Shown here: in pieces, positions 23,971 through 32,110 of the stretch
Layout of the letters: every line of letters starts with the position of its first letter
How positions within the stretch are numbered: the stretch's first letter is position 1
Assembly (NCBI GenBank): GCA_009784895.1
Contig: WQXJ01000006.1
Location: forward strand, 1-61,412
DNA: 61,412 nucleotides
Origin: Micrococcales bacterium
Lineage (GTDB): Bacteria; Actinomycetota; Actinomycetes; Actinomycetales; WQXJ01
Reading direction: 5' to 3'
Notes under the pieces: model-generated
What the model was told of the DNA's origin: nothing
Seen by the model: only the letters and a program-made list of their open reading frames with translations
Database searches by the model: none
Made by a program: the position numbers and the translations under genes

Positions 23971-26429
23971 AGGTTGTCCTGGCTGGTGGCGGCACCGCCG
24001 GTCACGTCAATCCGCTGCTGGCCACGGCTGGCGAGCTGCGCCGGCGCCAACCGGATTGCGAGCTGTTGGTGCTTGGCACCGAAGAGGGCCTGGAGGTTGA
24101 TCTGGTGCCGGCGGCCGGGCTGGAGCTGGTCTGTATACCCAAAGTGCCTTTTCCCCGCTCGGTCAGTGGCCAAGCCTTGCGTTTCCCGGCCCGTTTCCGC
24201 CGGGCCGTGGCCCAGGCCAGGGGCCTGCTAGAGCAGTTTGAGCCCGATGCCGTAGTCGGCTTTGGCGGTTACGTCGCCACTCCGGCCTACCTGGCGGCCA
24301 GGCGACTAGAGATCCCGGTGGTCATCCACGAGGCCAACGCCCGGCCCGGACTGGCCAACCAGCTTGGGGCTCGGTTCGCGGCGCAGGTCGCCACCACTTT
24401 CCGGGCGACCCGCCTGCCGCGCGTCCACCTCACCGGAATGCCGATGCGGCCGGAGTTGGCCGGTTTGAACCGGGCCAAGGATCAGGCGGCGGCCCGGGCC
24501 GAGCTGGGTTTGGCGCCCGACCGGCTGACGTTGCTGGTGGCCGGCGGCTCGCTCGGTGCGGCCCATCTCAACCAGGCCATGACCGACCTGGCAGAGTCGC
24601 TGCTAGCAGCTGGGGTGCAAGTGATTCACACCACCGGCAGGGGAAAGGCGGCCGGTATCCATGAGGCCCTGGCCGGGGTTGACCAGGCCGAGCACTACCA
24701 CACCTACGAATACTGCAACCGGATGGACCTGGCCATGGCGGCGGCCGATTTGGCGGTTAGCCGGGCCGGGGCCGGATCAGTTTGTGAACTGGCCTGTGCC
24801 GCCTTGCCCTCAGTGTTGGTGCCTTTGCCAATTGGCAACGGCGAGCAGCGTCACAATGCGGCTGATCTGGTTGAGGCTGGTGGGGCGGTACTGGTGACAG
24901 ATGCCGCCTTCCCCAAATGGGCGGGCGAGAACTTGCTGCCCTTGCTGGTTGACGACAGCCGGCTGGCGGAAATGTCGCGGGCGGCGGATTCTGTGGCGCT
25001 GCGCCACGGGGCTGAACTCCTGGTCAACTTGGTCGAGGTTAGTGTTAGCGGCGGCCGGCGCGAGCGTGACTTCCACCTGATGGGTGCCGGTGGGGTCGGT
25101 ATGGCGGCGGTGGCAGAACTGGGTCTGGCCAGCGGCTGGAAGGTCAGCGGTTGCGATGGGGTCGACTCTGAGCTGCTGCGACATTTGGCTTCGCTGGGCC
25201 TGGCCACATCGGTTGGTCACAGCCCAGACCACTTGGACCAGGTCACCACGCTGATTGTGTCCAGCGCCATCAAGCCAGATAACCCGGAGCTGAAGCTGGG
25301 GCGTGACAAGGGTCTGGAGGTTTGGCACCGTTCAGAGGCTCTAGCCGAGCTGGCGGCCGGCCGGCGCTTGCTGGCGGTGGCCGGCACCCATGGCAAGACC
25401 ACCACCTCGGCCATGGCCGCCATGGCTCTAGCCAGCGCCGGCTTAGACCCCAGTTTCGCCATCGGCGCCGAGGTGTTGGGCCGGGGCACCGGGGCGGGCC
25501 TGGGTGCTGGCGACATTATGGTGATCGAAGCCGACGAATCAGACGGTTCGTTTTTGAACTACCGGCCCAAAGTGGCCGTGGTAACCAACGTCGAGGCTGA
25601 TCACCTGGACCATTACGGCAACGCCAAAGCCGTTATGACAGCCTTCCAAGAATTCATCAGCCAGGTCGAAACCGCCGTCATTGGTGTTGACGACCCGGGT
25701 GCCAAACAGCTGGCCAGCTGGGCCAAACGACACTCAACGGCGGTTGTCACTTACGGCGCGGCGGCCAAGGCCCAGATCCGGTTGACGGACCTGCCAGGTA
25801 GGGAACTGGCCCTGTCCGGTCTGCTTGGCGAGGCCCAACTGGATTTGACGGTAAACGTGCCGGTTCCGGGTTGGCATATGAAATCCAACGCGGCGGCCGC
25901 CCTGATCAGTGCGGTCCTGCTGGGAGCCGAACCGGCCACGGCGCTGCGCGGAATTGAAGACTTTGCTGGCACCGGCCGGCGCTTTGAACTCAAAGCCCAG
26001 GTCGGTTCAGTTCGCCTTTTTGACGACTATGCCCACCACCCAACTGAGGTCAAAGTCACCTTGGCCGCCGCCCGTGAAGGGGGCGACGGCCGCCTGCTGG
26101 TGGTTTTCCAGCCTCATCTGTACTCCCGCACAGTTGCCTTCGCCAGCGAATTTGCCCAGGCCCTGGACCTGGCGGACCAGGTCTGGGTGCTAGACGTCTA
26201 CGGTGCGCGGGAGGATCCGGTAGCAGGTGTTTCTGGTGCCACCATCACCGACTTGATGGATGGCAGCAAAGCAAGTTTTGAGCCGGATCGTCAAGCCGCT
26301 GCCCTGGCCGTAGCGGCGGCGGCTGGGGCCGGGGATCTGATCATGACCATGGGGGCGGGCGATGTCACCCAGCTTGACGGCGCCATCACCAAGGCCTTGG
26401 AGGAGCGATTCGGTCAGGCGGCCCAATGA
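23967..26429 (+). CDS. murG-murC: Fused MurG-MurC: lipid II glycosyltransferase plus UDP-MurNAc:L-Ala ligase
   Basis: One 820-residue frame carrying two normally separate enzymes. Residues 1-360 are MurG, which adds GlcNAc to lipid I at the membrane: GGGTAGHVNPLLA at the N-terminus, VGFGGYVATPAYLAA, HEANARPGLANQLGA and the UDP-GlcNAc site SRAGAGSVCELAC...PLPIGNGEQRHNA. Residues 365-820 are full-length MurC, which adds L-Ala to UDP-MurNAc: MGAGGVGMAAVAEL, ATP site AGTHGKTTTSAMA near 472, EADESDGSFL, NVEADHLDHYG, FDDYAHHPTEVK and FQPHLYSRT. No stop codon or plausible start codon with ribosome site lies in the short junction (about 25040-25080), so this looks like a true fusion. Start GTG 23967 overlaps the ftsW stop; ftsQ overlaps the end (ATGA). 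Confidence 0.93.
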   Translation: MKVVLAGGGTAGHVNPLLATAGELRRRQPDCELLVLGTEEGLEVDLVPAAGLELVCIPKVPFPRSVSGQALRFPARFRRAVAQARGLLEQFEPDAVVGFGGYVATPAYLAARRLEIPVVIHEANARPGLANQLGARFAAQVATTFRATRLPRVHLTGMPMRPELAGLNRAKDQAAARAELGLAPDRLTLLVAGGSLGAAHLNQAMTDLAESLLAAGVQVIHTTGRGKAAGIHEALAGVDQAEHYHTYEYCNRMDLAMAAADLAVSRAGAGSVCELACAALPSVLVPLPIGNGEQRHNAADLVEAGGAVLVTDAAFPKWAGENLLPLLVDDSRLAEMSRAADSVALRHGAELLVNLVEVSVSGGRRERDFHLMGAGGVGMAAVAELGLASGWKVSGCDGVDSELLRHLASLGLATSVGHSPDHLDQVTTLIVSSAIKPDNPELKLGRDKGLEVWHRSEALAELAAGRRLLAVAGTHGKTTTSAMAAMALASAGLDPSFAIGAEVLGRGTGAGLGAGDIMVIEADESDGSFLNYRPKVAVVTNVEADHLDHYGNAKAVMTAFQEFISQVETAVIGVDDPGAKQLASWAKRHSTAVVTYGAAAKAQIRLTDLPGRELALSGLLGEAQLDLTVNVPVPGWHMKSNAAAALISAVLLGAEPATALRGIEDFAGTGRRFELKAQVGSVRLFDDYAHHPTEVKVTLAAAREGGDGRLLVVFQPHLYSRTVAFASEFAQALDLADQVWVLDVYGAREDPVAGVSGATITDLMDGSKASFEPDRQAAALAVAAAAGAGDLIMTMGAGDVTQLDGAITKALEERFGQAAQ

Positions 26430-27334
26430 GCCGCCTAGCCAGCTGGCTGGGACTGGGCCGGCCGCCGGCCGCCGAGCCCCCGGCCGGCCGCCCGGCCATG
26501 CCGCAGGTGGTCCGCCAGGCCGGCCCGCTGGTCAAGACGGGCCCCCAGGCGCCACAGCCGATCCGGTCAAAGCCAGCCAAGCAACCGGCCAAAAAACGGG
26601 CCCAGCCACCGGCCGAGCCTCAGACCCACCCGGCCTTTGTCAAACGCGCCAAAGCCGCCCGGCGAGCCACTTGGGCCCGCTTTGGGCGCTGGGCCCTGGC
26701 CCTGGGTATTCCGGCCGTGATCGTGGTGTTGTTGGTGGCCAGCCCGGTGGCGGCGGTGCGGCAAGGCGATATCAAAATCGAAGGCCTCGGTGGGGCAGTT
26801 AAGGCTGATGAAGTGGCTGAGGTTCTGCAAGCCTCGGTGGGCGTGCCCCTAATCCGTTTGAACACTAACCACCTGGCGGCCCAGCTCGAAGCTCTGCCGG
26901 CGGTCAAACAAGCCACCGTTTCCAAGTCCTGGCCCACTGGGCTGACGGTGAAACTGGTGCCCAGAGTGGCCGCCGCTGCGGTCAAAGACGGCGACCAGTA
27001 CGTTTTGCTTGATGTTGATGCGGTCCAACTCGAACGGGTGGACCAGCCACCCGAAGGTTTGCCCCTAGTGACCGTGCCGCTTGAGGAGGGCTCCGGCCGG
27101 ACTTTGCGTTCGGTTCTGGGTGTGGTGGTCTCCCTGCCACCCGAGCTAGCCGCCCAGCTGACCCAAGTCGGGGCCACCACCCAAGACGGCGTCGAATTGG
27201 TTTTTGGCGACGTCACAGTGGTTTGGGGTGACAATTCTGAAGCTGGGCTCAAAGCCGCCGCGGTTGAGCTTTTACTCAAGGACGGTGCCAAGTGGATCGA
27301 CGTCACCGCACCGGCCCACCCCGTCACCAAATAG
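26426..27334 (+). CDS. ftsQ: Cell division protein FtsQ
   Basis: 302 residues. A long Pro/Lys-rich cytoplasmic N-terminus (1-88) leads into one transmembrane helix (about 89-111, ALALGIPAVIVVLLVASPVAAV). A POTRA domain follows (about 113-185; IKIEGLGGAVKADEVAEVLQ...VPLIRLNTNHLAAQLEALPAVKQATVSKSWPTGLTVKLVPR), then the FtsQ beta domain ending near 300. It scaffolds FtsL/FtsB in the divisome. The start overlaps the murG-murC stop (ATGA). A dispersed-repeat hairpin follows 22 bp after the stop, before ftsZ. Confidence 0.92.
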   Translation: MSRLASWLGLGRPPAAEPPAGRPAMPQVVRQAGPLVKTGPQAPQPIRSKPAKQPAKKRAQPPAEPQTHPAFVKRAKAARRATWARFGRWALALGIPAVIVVLLVASPVAAVRQGDIKIEGLGGAVKADEVAEVLQASVGVPLIRLNTNHLAAQLEALPAVKQATVSKSWPTGLTVKLVPRVAAAAVKDGDQYVLLDVDAVQLERVDQPPEGLPLVTVPLEEGSGRTLRSVLGVVVSLPPELAAQLTQVGATTQDGVELVFGDVTVVWGDNSEAGLKAAAVELLLKDGAKWIDVTAPAHPVTK

Positions 27335-27356
27335 CCTTTGCCAACCCGCCCCTCAG

Positions 27357-27403
27357 CCGCCAGGTTGAGCTTTGGCAGACTTAGCCAAGGCTCAACCTGG
27401 CGG
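27357..27403. repeat. Dispersed-repeat hairpin between ftsQ and ftsZ
   Basis: Left arm 27357-27376 (CCGCCAGGTTGAGCTTTGGC) pairs with right arm 27384-27403 (GCCAAGGCTCAACCTGGCGG) at 19 of 20 positions around a 7-nt loop. A G-rich tract (GGGAGGGGAGGGCGG) follows. It lies directly 3' of ftsQ and could act as a terminator or mRNA stabiliser separating ftsZ from the upstream operon. Confidence 0.92.
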
Positions 27404-27553
27404 GAGGGGAGGGCGGCCAGGTGGCGTAGGGCCAGCGAATCCGCTGGGTCAACCGAGCCAAGCGACACGCGGCCCAGGTCATTGAGCTTGGAGCCGACCT
27501 GGCCTAGCGTCGAGGCGAAGATCCATATCCCTGCAACATTGGGAGGCAGAGCC

Positions 27554-28918
27554 GTGGCGGCACCCCACAATTACCTTGCCGTGATAAAGGTTGTCGGCGT
27601 AGGCGGCGGTGGCGTTAACGCCGTCAACCGCATGATTGAGGCCGGGCTGAAGGGAGTCGAATTCATTGCGGTGAACACCGACGCCCAAGCCCTGTTGATG
27701 TCGGACGCTGATGTCAAGCTGGACGTTGGCCGCGAGTTGACCCGAGGGTTGGGCGCTGGCGCCGACCCAGAGGTGGGACGCCGGGCAGCCGAGGACCACT
27801 CCGAAGATATCCGCGAGGTCCTAGAGGGCTCTGACATGGTCTTTGTCGCCGCCGGCGAAGGCGGCGGCACCGGTACGGGCGGCGCGCCGGTGGTGGCTCG
27901 AATCGCGCGTGAACTTGACGCCCTGACCGTGGGCGTGGTGACAAGGCCATTTGCCTTTGAAGGCCGGCGCCGGGCCGAACAAGCCGATGACGGCATCGAA
28001 AACCTGCGCGGCGAAGTCGACACCCTGATTGTCATCCCCAACGAACGCTTGATGCAGATTTCGGATCCTGGCATCTCGATCCTTGAAGCCTTCCGGCACG
28101 CCGACCAGGTCTTGCTCTCCGGCGTGCAGGGCATAACCGACCTGATCACCACACCAGGTTTGATCAACGTCGACTTTGCCGATGTCGAAGCCGTCATGAA
28201 GGGCGCCGGTTCAGCCCTGATGGGCATTGGCGCGGCCCGTGGTGAAGACCGCATGCTCAAGGCGGCCGAGATCGCCATTTCTTCGCCACTACTAGAGGCT
28301 TCGATTGATGGCGCTCACGGCGTTTTGCTGTGCATCCAAGGTGGCTCGGATGTGACGCTGGCTGAGGTGGCCCAGGCCGCCACGCTGGTCGAGGAGGCTG
28401 CCAACAAATCAGCCAACATCATTTACGGCCAAATCATCGATGACGCCTTGGCTGATGAGGTTCGTGTCACCGTCATTGCGGCCGGCTTTGACCGTTCCGA
28501 TGCCAAGCTACCGCCGCTGGAAAAACCCGCCGCCGAGGCGGACACACCAAGCAGCGACGAAGCCAAATCTGCCGATAAACCGGAAGACTCCACTGGAGAC
28601 AAACCAGCCGAAGACCAAACCGACCGGCCGGCCGGCGGCTTAAGCACGCCGGCAGCGGCCAATCAAGGCGCCACGCCACCGGTCGCAGCGCTGCCTGGTC
28701 TAGCCACGCCGGCGGCGTCGGTGGCGCCGTCGAGTCTCGCTGAGAAGGCTCCACCCCCGGGCGAAGACGAAGCCAATGGTCAGGATAAGGCCGAAGCGAC
28801 AGGCGCCATGCCGACCGCGCCGGTGCCCTTGGCACCGGTCTTTGACCAGCTCAAGCGCCGGCATCAGACCAAGGCTGGCCCTTCAGATCTGGACGTGCCT
28901 GATTTCCTAAAGGATTGA
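27554..28918 (+). CDS. ftsZ: Cell division GTPase FtsZ
   Basis: 454 residues. The tubulin-like GTPase that forms the Z-ring. The nucleotide-binding domain starts with [18 protein letters not shown]; the signature [13 protein letters not shown] is near residue 104 and the T7 loop reads [12 protein letters not shown] Pro/Glu/Ala-rich linker of about 120 residues follows (about 320-440), and the conserved C-terminal peptide is DVPDFLKD, the docking site for SepF and others. GTG 27554 is chosen: GGGAGG lies 7 nt upstream and the family similarity begins here. The open frame continues to 27338 but passes through the repeat hairpin. pgeF starts on its stop codon. Confidence 0.96.
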   Translation: MAAPHNYLAVIKVVGVGGGGVNAVNRMIEAGLKGVEFIAVNTDAQALLMSDADVKLDVGRELTRGLGAGADPEVGRRAAEDHSEDIREVLEGSDMVFVAAGEGGGTGTGGAPVVARIARELDALTVGVVTRPFAFEGRRRAEQADDGIENLRGEVDTLIVIPNERLMQISDPGISILEAFRHADQVLLSGVQGITDLITTPGLINVDFADVEAVMKGAGSALMGIGAARGEDRMLKAAEIAISSPLLEASIDGAHGVLLCIQGGSDVTLAEVAQAATLVEEAANKSANIIYGQIIDDALADEVRVTVIAAGFDRSDAKLPPLEKPAAEADTPSSDEAKSADKPEDSTGDKPAEDQTDRPAGGLSTPAAANQGATPPVAALPGLATPAASVAPSSLAEKAPPPGEDEANGQDKAEATGAMPTAPVPLAPVFDQLKRRHQTKAGPSDLDVPDFLKD

Positions 28919-29646
28919 CCTCCGTCCTAGCCGGGTTCACCGGCGCCGAGTTAGACCTGGCCGCACCTGGGGCTTTAGCTGCCCTGGCGACGCGGGCCGG
29001 CTGCCCAGTGGTGGTGGCACGCCAAGTCCACGGCAGCGATTTGATTTGGGTCGAAGGCAGGCCAGCCCAAGCCGTGAGCGATGCCGGGACTGGCGATGGG
29101 TTGGCGACGCAGCGCCAAGGTGTGGCGTTAGTGGTCAAAACGGCCGATTGCGTTCCGGTCTTGCTGGCCGCCCCAACTGCCCCTCTCCCCGTGGTGGCTG
29201 CCGTTCACGCTGGTTGGCGCGGTGTTCTTGGGCGGATCGTGCCGCAAGTGGTGGCGCAACTGCGGGCCAAGGGGGTTGGGGCGATTGAGGCCGCCATTGG
29301 ACCGGCTGCCTGTGGGCAATGCTACGAAGTTTCGGCCGAATTGGCTGGACGGTTTAGGGCCGCCGGGGAGATTGTCTCTCGCACCCGGCAGGGCACTCCT
29401 TCGCTCGAATTGGCTGCCGCGGTTGAACGGCAATTGCGGGCTAGCGGTCAAATCAGCCAGATTTGGCGTAGTGGCAAATGCACTATTTGCAGTGCCGGTT
29501 ACTTCAGTTATAGGCGCCAAGGAACGGCGGCCGGGCGTCAATGCGGCTTCATCGCCATGTGGCCAAGTGACAACACGCCGGAGAAATTGCCGCCTAAGAG
29601 CGCCCTTGGCGCTTTAGGTTGGCGTTGGGCAACTTCCCCGCCCTGA
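28915..29646 (+). CDS. pgeF: PgeF/YfiH family protein (multicopper-oxidase-like, purine nucleoside phosphorylase)
   Basis: 243 residues. The family fold binds a metal through conserved His and Cys residues, seen here as [21 protein letters not shown] and [14 protein letters not shown], with [12 protein letters not shown] behind them. Family members act on purine nucleosides and help peptidoglycan quality control. The N-terminus is short: the usual xxxRxGGVSxxPYxSLNLGxHVGDD stretch before QVHG is missing or replaced by [24 protein letters not shown] 28915 overlaps the ftsZ stop (TTGA) with AAAGGA abutting it, so the true start is uncertain. The gene ftsZ-pgeF-sepF order is typical, but yggS, often between pgeF and sepF, is absent. 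Confidence 0.87.
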   Translation: MTSVLAGFTGAELDLAAPGALAALATRAGCPVVVARQVHGSDLIWVEGRPAQAVSDAGTGDGLATQRQGVALVVKTADCVPVLLAAPTAPLPVVAAVHAGWRGVLGRIVPQVVAQLRAKGVGAIEAAIGPAACGQCYEVSAELAGRFRAAGEIVSRTRQGTPSLELAAAVERQLRASGQISQIWRSGKCTICSAGYFSYRRQGTAAGRQCGFIAMWPSDNTPEKLPPKSALGALGWRWATSPP

Positions 29647-29660
29647 ATAGGAGAGAAATA

Positions 29661-30095
29661 ATGGCTGGTTCGATGCGCAACGCAATGAGGCGGCTTGGCT
29701 TGGCGCCGGCCGAATCAGACGAGTACGTCGACTACTACGAAGGCAGCGAACAGCTGGCTGACGTCACCCCAATCAGTCGTGGCGTCGGAGGCTATGAAGC
29801 TCCAATGGCTGAGAGTGACGCGATGCACCGAATCGTGACAGCGCGCCCACGCGGTTACAACGAAGCCAAGACCGTTGGCACGCCGTATCGCGAAGGCGTT
29901 CCGGTGATCATGAACCTGACCGATGTGGTTGGCGAAGTTGACGCTCAACGGCTAGTCGACTTTGCCGGCGGAATGACCTATGCCCTGAGAGGCAGGCTAG
30001 AGCGAATCACTCAGCGAGTGTTCTTGCTGACGCCGGCCTCAGTCGAAATCTCCCAGGTCGAGGCCGCACCGCGGCGCGATTTCGACAGCGAGTAG
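29661..30095 (+). CDS. sepF: Cell division protein SepF
   Basis: 144 residues. SepF anchors FtsZ to the membrane in Gram-positive bacteria. It has an amphipathic N-terminus (AGSMRNAMRRLGLA) that would bind the membrane, an acidic Tyr-rich linker (ESDEYVDYYEGSE) and the C-terminal SepF fold (about 57-135; PRGYNEAKTVGTPYREGVPVIMNLTDV...RLVDFAGGMTYALRGRLERITQRVFLLTP). ATG 29661 has GGAGAG upstream. It partners the FtsZ C-terminal peptide encoded just upstream. Confidence 0.94.
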   Translation: MAGSMRNAMRRLGLAPAESDEYVDYYEGSEQLADVTPISRGVGGYEAPMAESDAMHRIVTARPRGYNEAKTVGTPYREGVPVIMNLTDVVGEVDAQRLVDFAGGMTYALRGRLERITQRVFLLTPASVEISQVEAAPRRDFDSE

Positions 30096-30100
30096 CCGCA

Positions 30101-30394
30101 TTGCATCTGGCCGGCGTAATAGTGCTTGCCAGTGCCCAGATTTACCTGTTGTTGCTGGTATGCCGCATGGTGATAGATCTGGTGATCTCGTTTGCGCGAG
30201 GCTGGCGGCCAAGGGGAATCGCGGCCGGCGCGGCTGAAATTGTCTTCGTTATGACTGATCCCCCAATCAAGTTGGTGCGTCGGTTCATGCCGCCTCTCAG
30301 ACTCGGCGCGATTGCCCTGGATCTAGGTTTCATCGTCGTGGTGTTCGCCGTGGCTTTCGTGGCCTACCTGGGCGCGATAATGGCCTCAGGGTGA
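30101..30394 (+). CDS. yggT: YggT family membrane protein
   Basis: 97 residues with two transmembrane segments (about 8-28 and 74-95) around a loop containing the YggT-type block TDPPIKLVRRFMPPLRLGAIALDLGFIVVVF. Its role is unclear; it sits between sepF and divIVA in most Actinobacteria. The start is uncertain: TTG 30101, 5 bp after the sepF stop, or GTG 30122. Neither has a clear ribosome site. Confidence 0.88.
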   Translation: MHLAGVIVLASAQIYLLLLVCRMVIDLVISFARGWRPRGIAAGAAEIVFVMTDPPIKLVRRFMPPLRLGAIALDLGFIVVVFAVAFVAYLGAIMASG

Positions 30395-30419
30395 CACCGA
30401 CGGCCAGGCATAACGCACA

Positions 30420-30473
30420 TTGGCCGTAGAATCGGCTAGCGTATAGACCTAAGTCAAAGCCCCTGGCGGGGCT
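30420..30473 (+). promoter_or_regulatory. Possible promoter and 5'-UTR stem-loop of divIVA
   Basis: TTGGCC (30420-30425) and TATAGA (30442-30447) are spaced 16 bp, a plausible housekeeping promoter. Downstream, AGCCCC-TGGC-GGGGCT (30458-30473) forms a compact hairpin with a 4-nt loop that would lie near the 5' end of the divIVA mRNA. This suggests divIVA is transcribed separately from sepF-yggT. Confidence 0.35.
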
Positions 30474-30494
30474 CCGATACTTAAGGAACCAAAA

Positions 30495-31172
30495 ATGGCG
30501 CAACTGACAGCAGATGATGTTGTCCTGAAGAAGTTTCAGCCCACCAAATTTCGTGAGGGTTATGACCAGGTCGAGGTTGATGACTTCCTGGACGAGGTCG
30601 CCGTCTCAATGCGCGAATTGGCGGCCGAAAACGAAGAGCTAAAGGCCAAATTGGCCGCGGCCGAGGCACGTGTGGCCGAGCTTGAGCGCGACGGCGCTTC
30701 GGCAAATCCCGGAACCCTGCCGCCGCCAGTGGCCCCGCCACCACCGCCACCCGAACCGGCCCCCGCCCCGCCACCCGAACCGGCCCCGGCCCCGCCACCA
30801 CCGCCGGCCCCCGCCCCGCCACCACCGCCGGTACCGGCTCCATTCCAGGGGCGCGAGTCTGATTCTGAATCAGCCACCGGCATGTTGGCCTTGGCCCAAA
30901 AGCTGCATGATGAATATGTCCGGGCCGGTCAAGAAGAGGGCGACCAGATCTTGTCAGAAGCCAAGATGAAGGCCGCCACGATCATGCGCGAGGCTGAGGA
31001 AAGCTCGGCCAGGACGCTGGCGCAGTTGGAGCAAGACCGGGCTGTGCTGGAGCGCAAGATCGATGAACTGCGCATCTTTGAGCGCGACTACCGGACCCGG
31101 CTGCGGACCTACCTGGAGAACCTGCTGGCCGATGTCGACGGTCGCGGCCAGCCCAGCAGCGACCGGATCTGA
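30495..31172 (+). CDS. divIVA: Polar growth and division protein DivIVA (Wag31)
   Basis: 225 residues. The N-terminal DivIVA domain (LTADDVVLKKFQPTKFREGYDQVEVDDFLDEV, about 4-35) binds curved membrane, followed by a first coiled coil (about 37-66). A linker of about 45 residues is almost only Pro, Ala and Glu in tandem repeats (PEPAPAPPP, APAPPPPP). A second coiled coil (about 125-215; LAQKLHDEYVRAGQEEGDQILSEA) ends with the conserved RTRLRTYLENLLADV. In Actinobacteria this protein organises tip growth. AAGGA precedes ATG 30495. The Pro-rich linker is longer and purer than I would expect. Confidence 0.94.
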   Translation: MAQLTADDVVLKKFQPTKFREGYDQVEVDDFLDEVAVSMRELAAENEELKAKLAAAEARVAELERDGASANPGTLPPPVAPPPPPPEPAPAPPPEPAPAPPPPPAPAPPPPPVPAPFQGRESDSESATGMLALAQKLHDEYVRAGQEEGDQILSEAKMKAATIMREAEESSARTLAQLEQDRAVLERKIDELRIFERDYRTRLRTYLENLLADVDGRGQPSSDRI

Positions 31173-31234
31173 TCGCCCAAAGATAGTGGCGGCTGCGGCG
31201 CCTTTAGACCGCGGCTGGCTGTAGGCTGCTGCGA

Positions 31235-32110
31235 GTGAACCGACGCGCGCGGTCAAAGGCTCCCTTACCGGCCTGGTCCTTCCTAGTGGTGGTGGCTGGC
31301 CTGGTCTACGTAATCGACCAATACTCCAAGGCTTGGGCCCTGGAGGCGGTTTCGAACCGCCATGTCAATCTGCTGGGCAACTGGCTGGTGCTGCGCCTAA
31401 GCCAAAACCCCGGGGCGGCGCTGTCAATTGGTTCGTCCTTCACGGTGGTCTTCACCGTGCTGGCGGCGACGGTCTCAGTCGGCATCATCCTTTACGCCCG
31501 CCGGGTCCGCTCGCGCGCTTGGGCCATAGTCCTGGGACTGCTGCTGGCCGGCGCCCTGGGGAACCTGACCGACCGGCTGTTTCGCCCGCCGGCCTTTGGC
31601 CGCGGCCATGTGGTTGACTTCATCGCCTACGGTGACTGGTTCATTGGCAACGTGGCCGATATCGCCATCGTGGCAGCCATGGTTCTGATTATGATCGGTG
31701 CGATTCGCGGTATCCCCATGGCCGGGGAAACCCCGGCCAAACCGAAGGCGGCCCCTAAAGCCGGCCCTTCCGGCATCGGGCGACGGGCCGTTGCCAAGTC
31801 AGCTGGGAGATACGAACAAGACGATCCACCCGACATTATGCTCAGGCCGCCCAAACATGCGGCCGGAGAACCCAAGGACCTGCCCCACGAGTTGCCCGCC
31901 GAAGAGGCCGATGAGTCAGCCGAGGTGCTTTTCGACTTGCCGGGCCAGGCCCAGGCGGGCCAAGCAATTGATCAGCCAGACCCGCCGCCCAGCGGGGCTG
32001 AGGTGTCCCAAGGGGCCGGCGAGGGCCTGGCGCATCAGGACAATGACGAGGTCGAGGAGCAGATTGAGGTGCTCTTCCAACTGCCTGGTCAGGACGAGGC
32101 AGAGGTTTGA
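31235..32110 (+). CDS. lspA: Lipoprotein signal peptidase LspA with a long acidic C-terminal tail
   Basis: 291 residues. The first ~165 are signal peptidase II, which cleaves lipoprotein signal peptides: four transmembrane segments and the two catalytic Asp motifs, GNLTDRLFRP (Asp about 112) and GNVADIAI (Asp about 141), plus NPGAALSIG. About 125 more residues follow, cytoplasmic by topology, rich in Glu, Asp, Pro and Ala. The tail carries a duplicated motif, EVLFDLPGQAQ and EVLFQLPGQDE. LspA is usually 160-210 residues, so the tail is unusual. GTG 31235; rluD overlaps the stop (TTGA). Confidence 0.92.
   Translation: MNRRARSKAPLPAWSFLVVVAGLVYVIDQYSKAWALEAVSNRHVNLLGNWLVLRLSQNPGAALSIGSSFTVVFTVLAATVSVGIILYARRVRSRAWAIVLGLLLAGALGNLTDRLFRPPAFGRGHVVDFIAYGDWFIGNVADIAIVAAMVLIMIGAIRGIPMAGETPAKPKAAPKAGPSGIGRRAVAKSAGRYEQDDPPDIMLRPPKHAAGEPKDLPHELPAEEADESAEVLFDLPGQAQAGQAIDQPDPPPSGAEVSQGAGEGLAHQDNDEVEEQIEVLFQLPGQDEAEV

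Noticed and set aside
25040..25080. Frameshift artefact joining murG and murC
   Set aside because: Both flanks stay in one frame with intact motifs and there is no stop or start in any frame arrangement that would restore two standard genes; kept as a true fusion pending read confirmation.
26620..27570. 316-residue minus-strand ORF
   Set aside because: It lies opposite ftsQ, has Ser/Thr/Arg-rich composition typical of a shadow frame, and crosses the repeat hairpin.
27571..28278. 235-residue minus-strand ORF
   Set aside because: It is antisense to ftsZ with low-complexity Ser/Arg composition.
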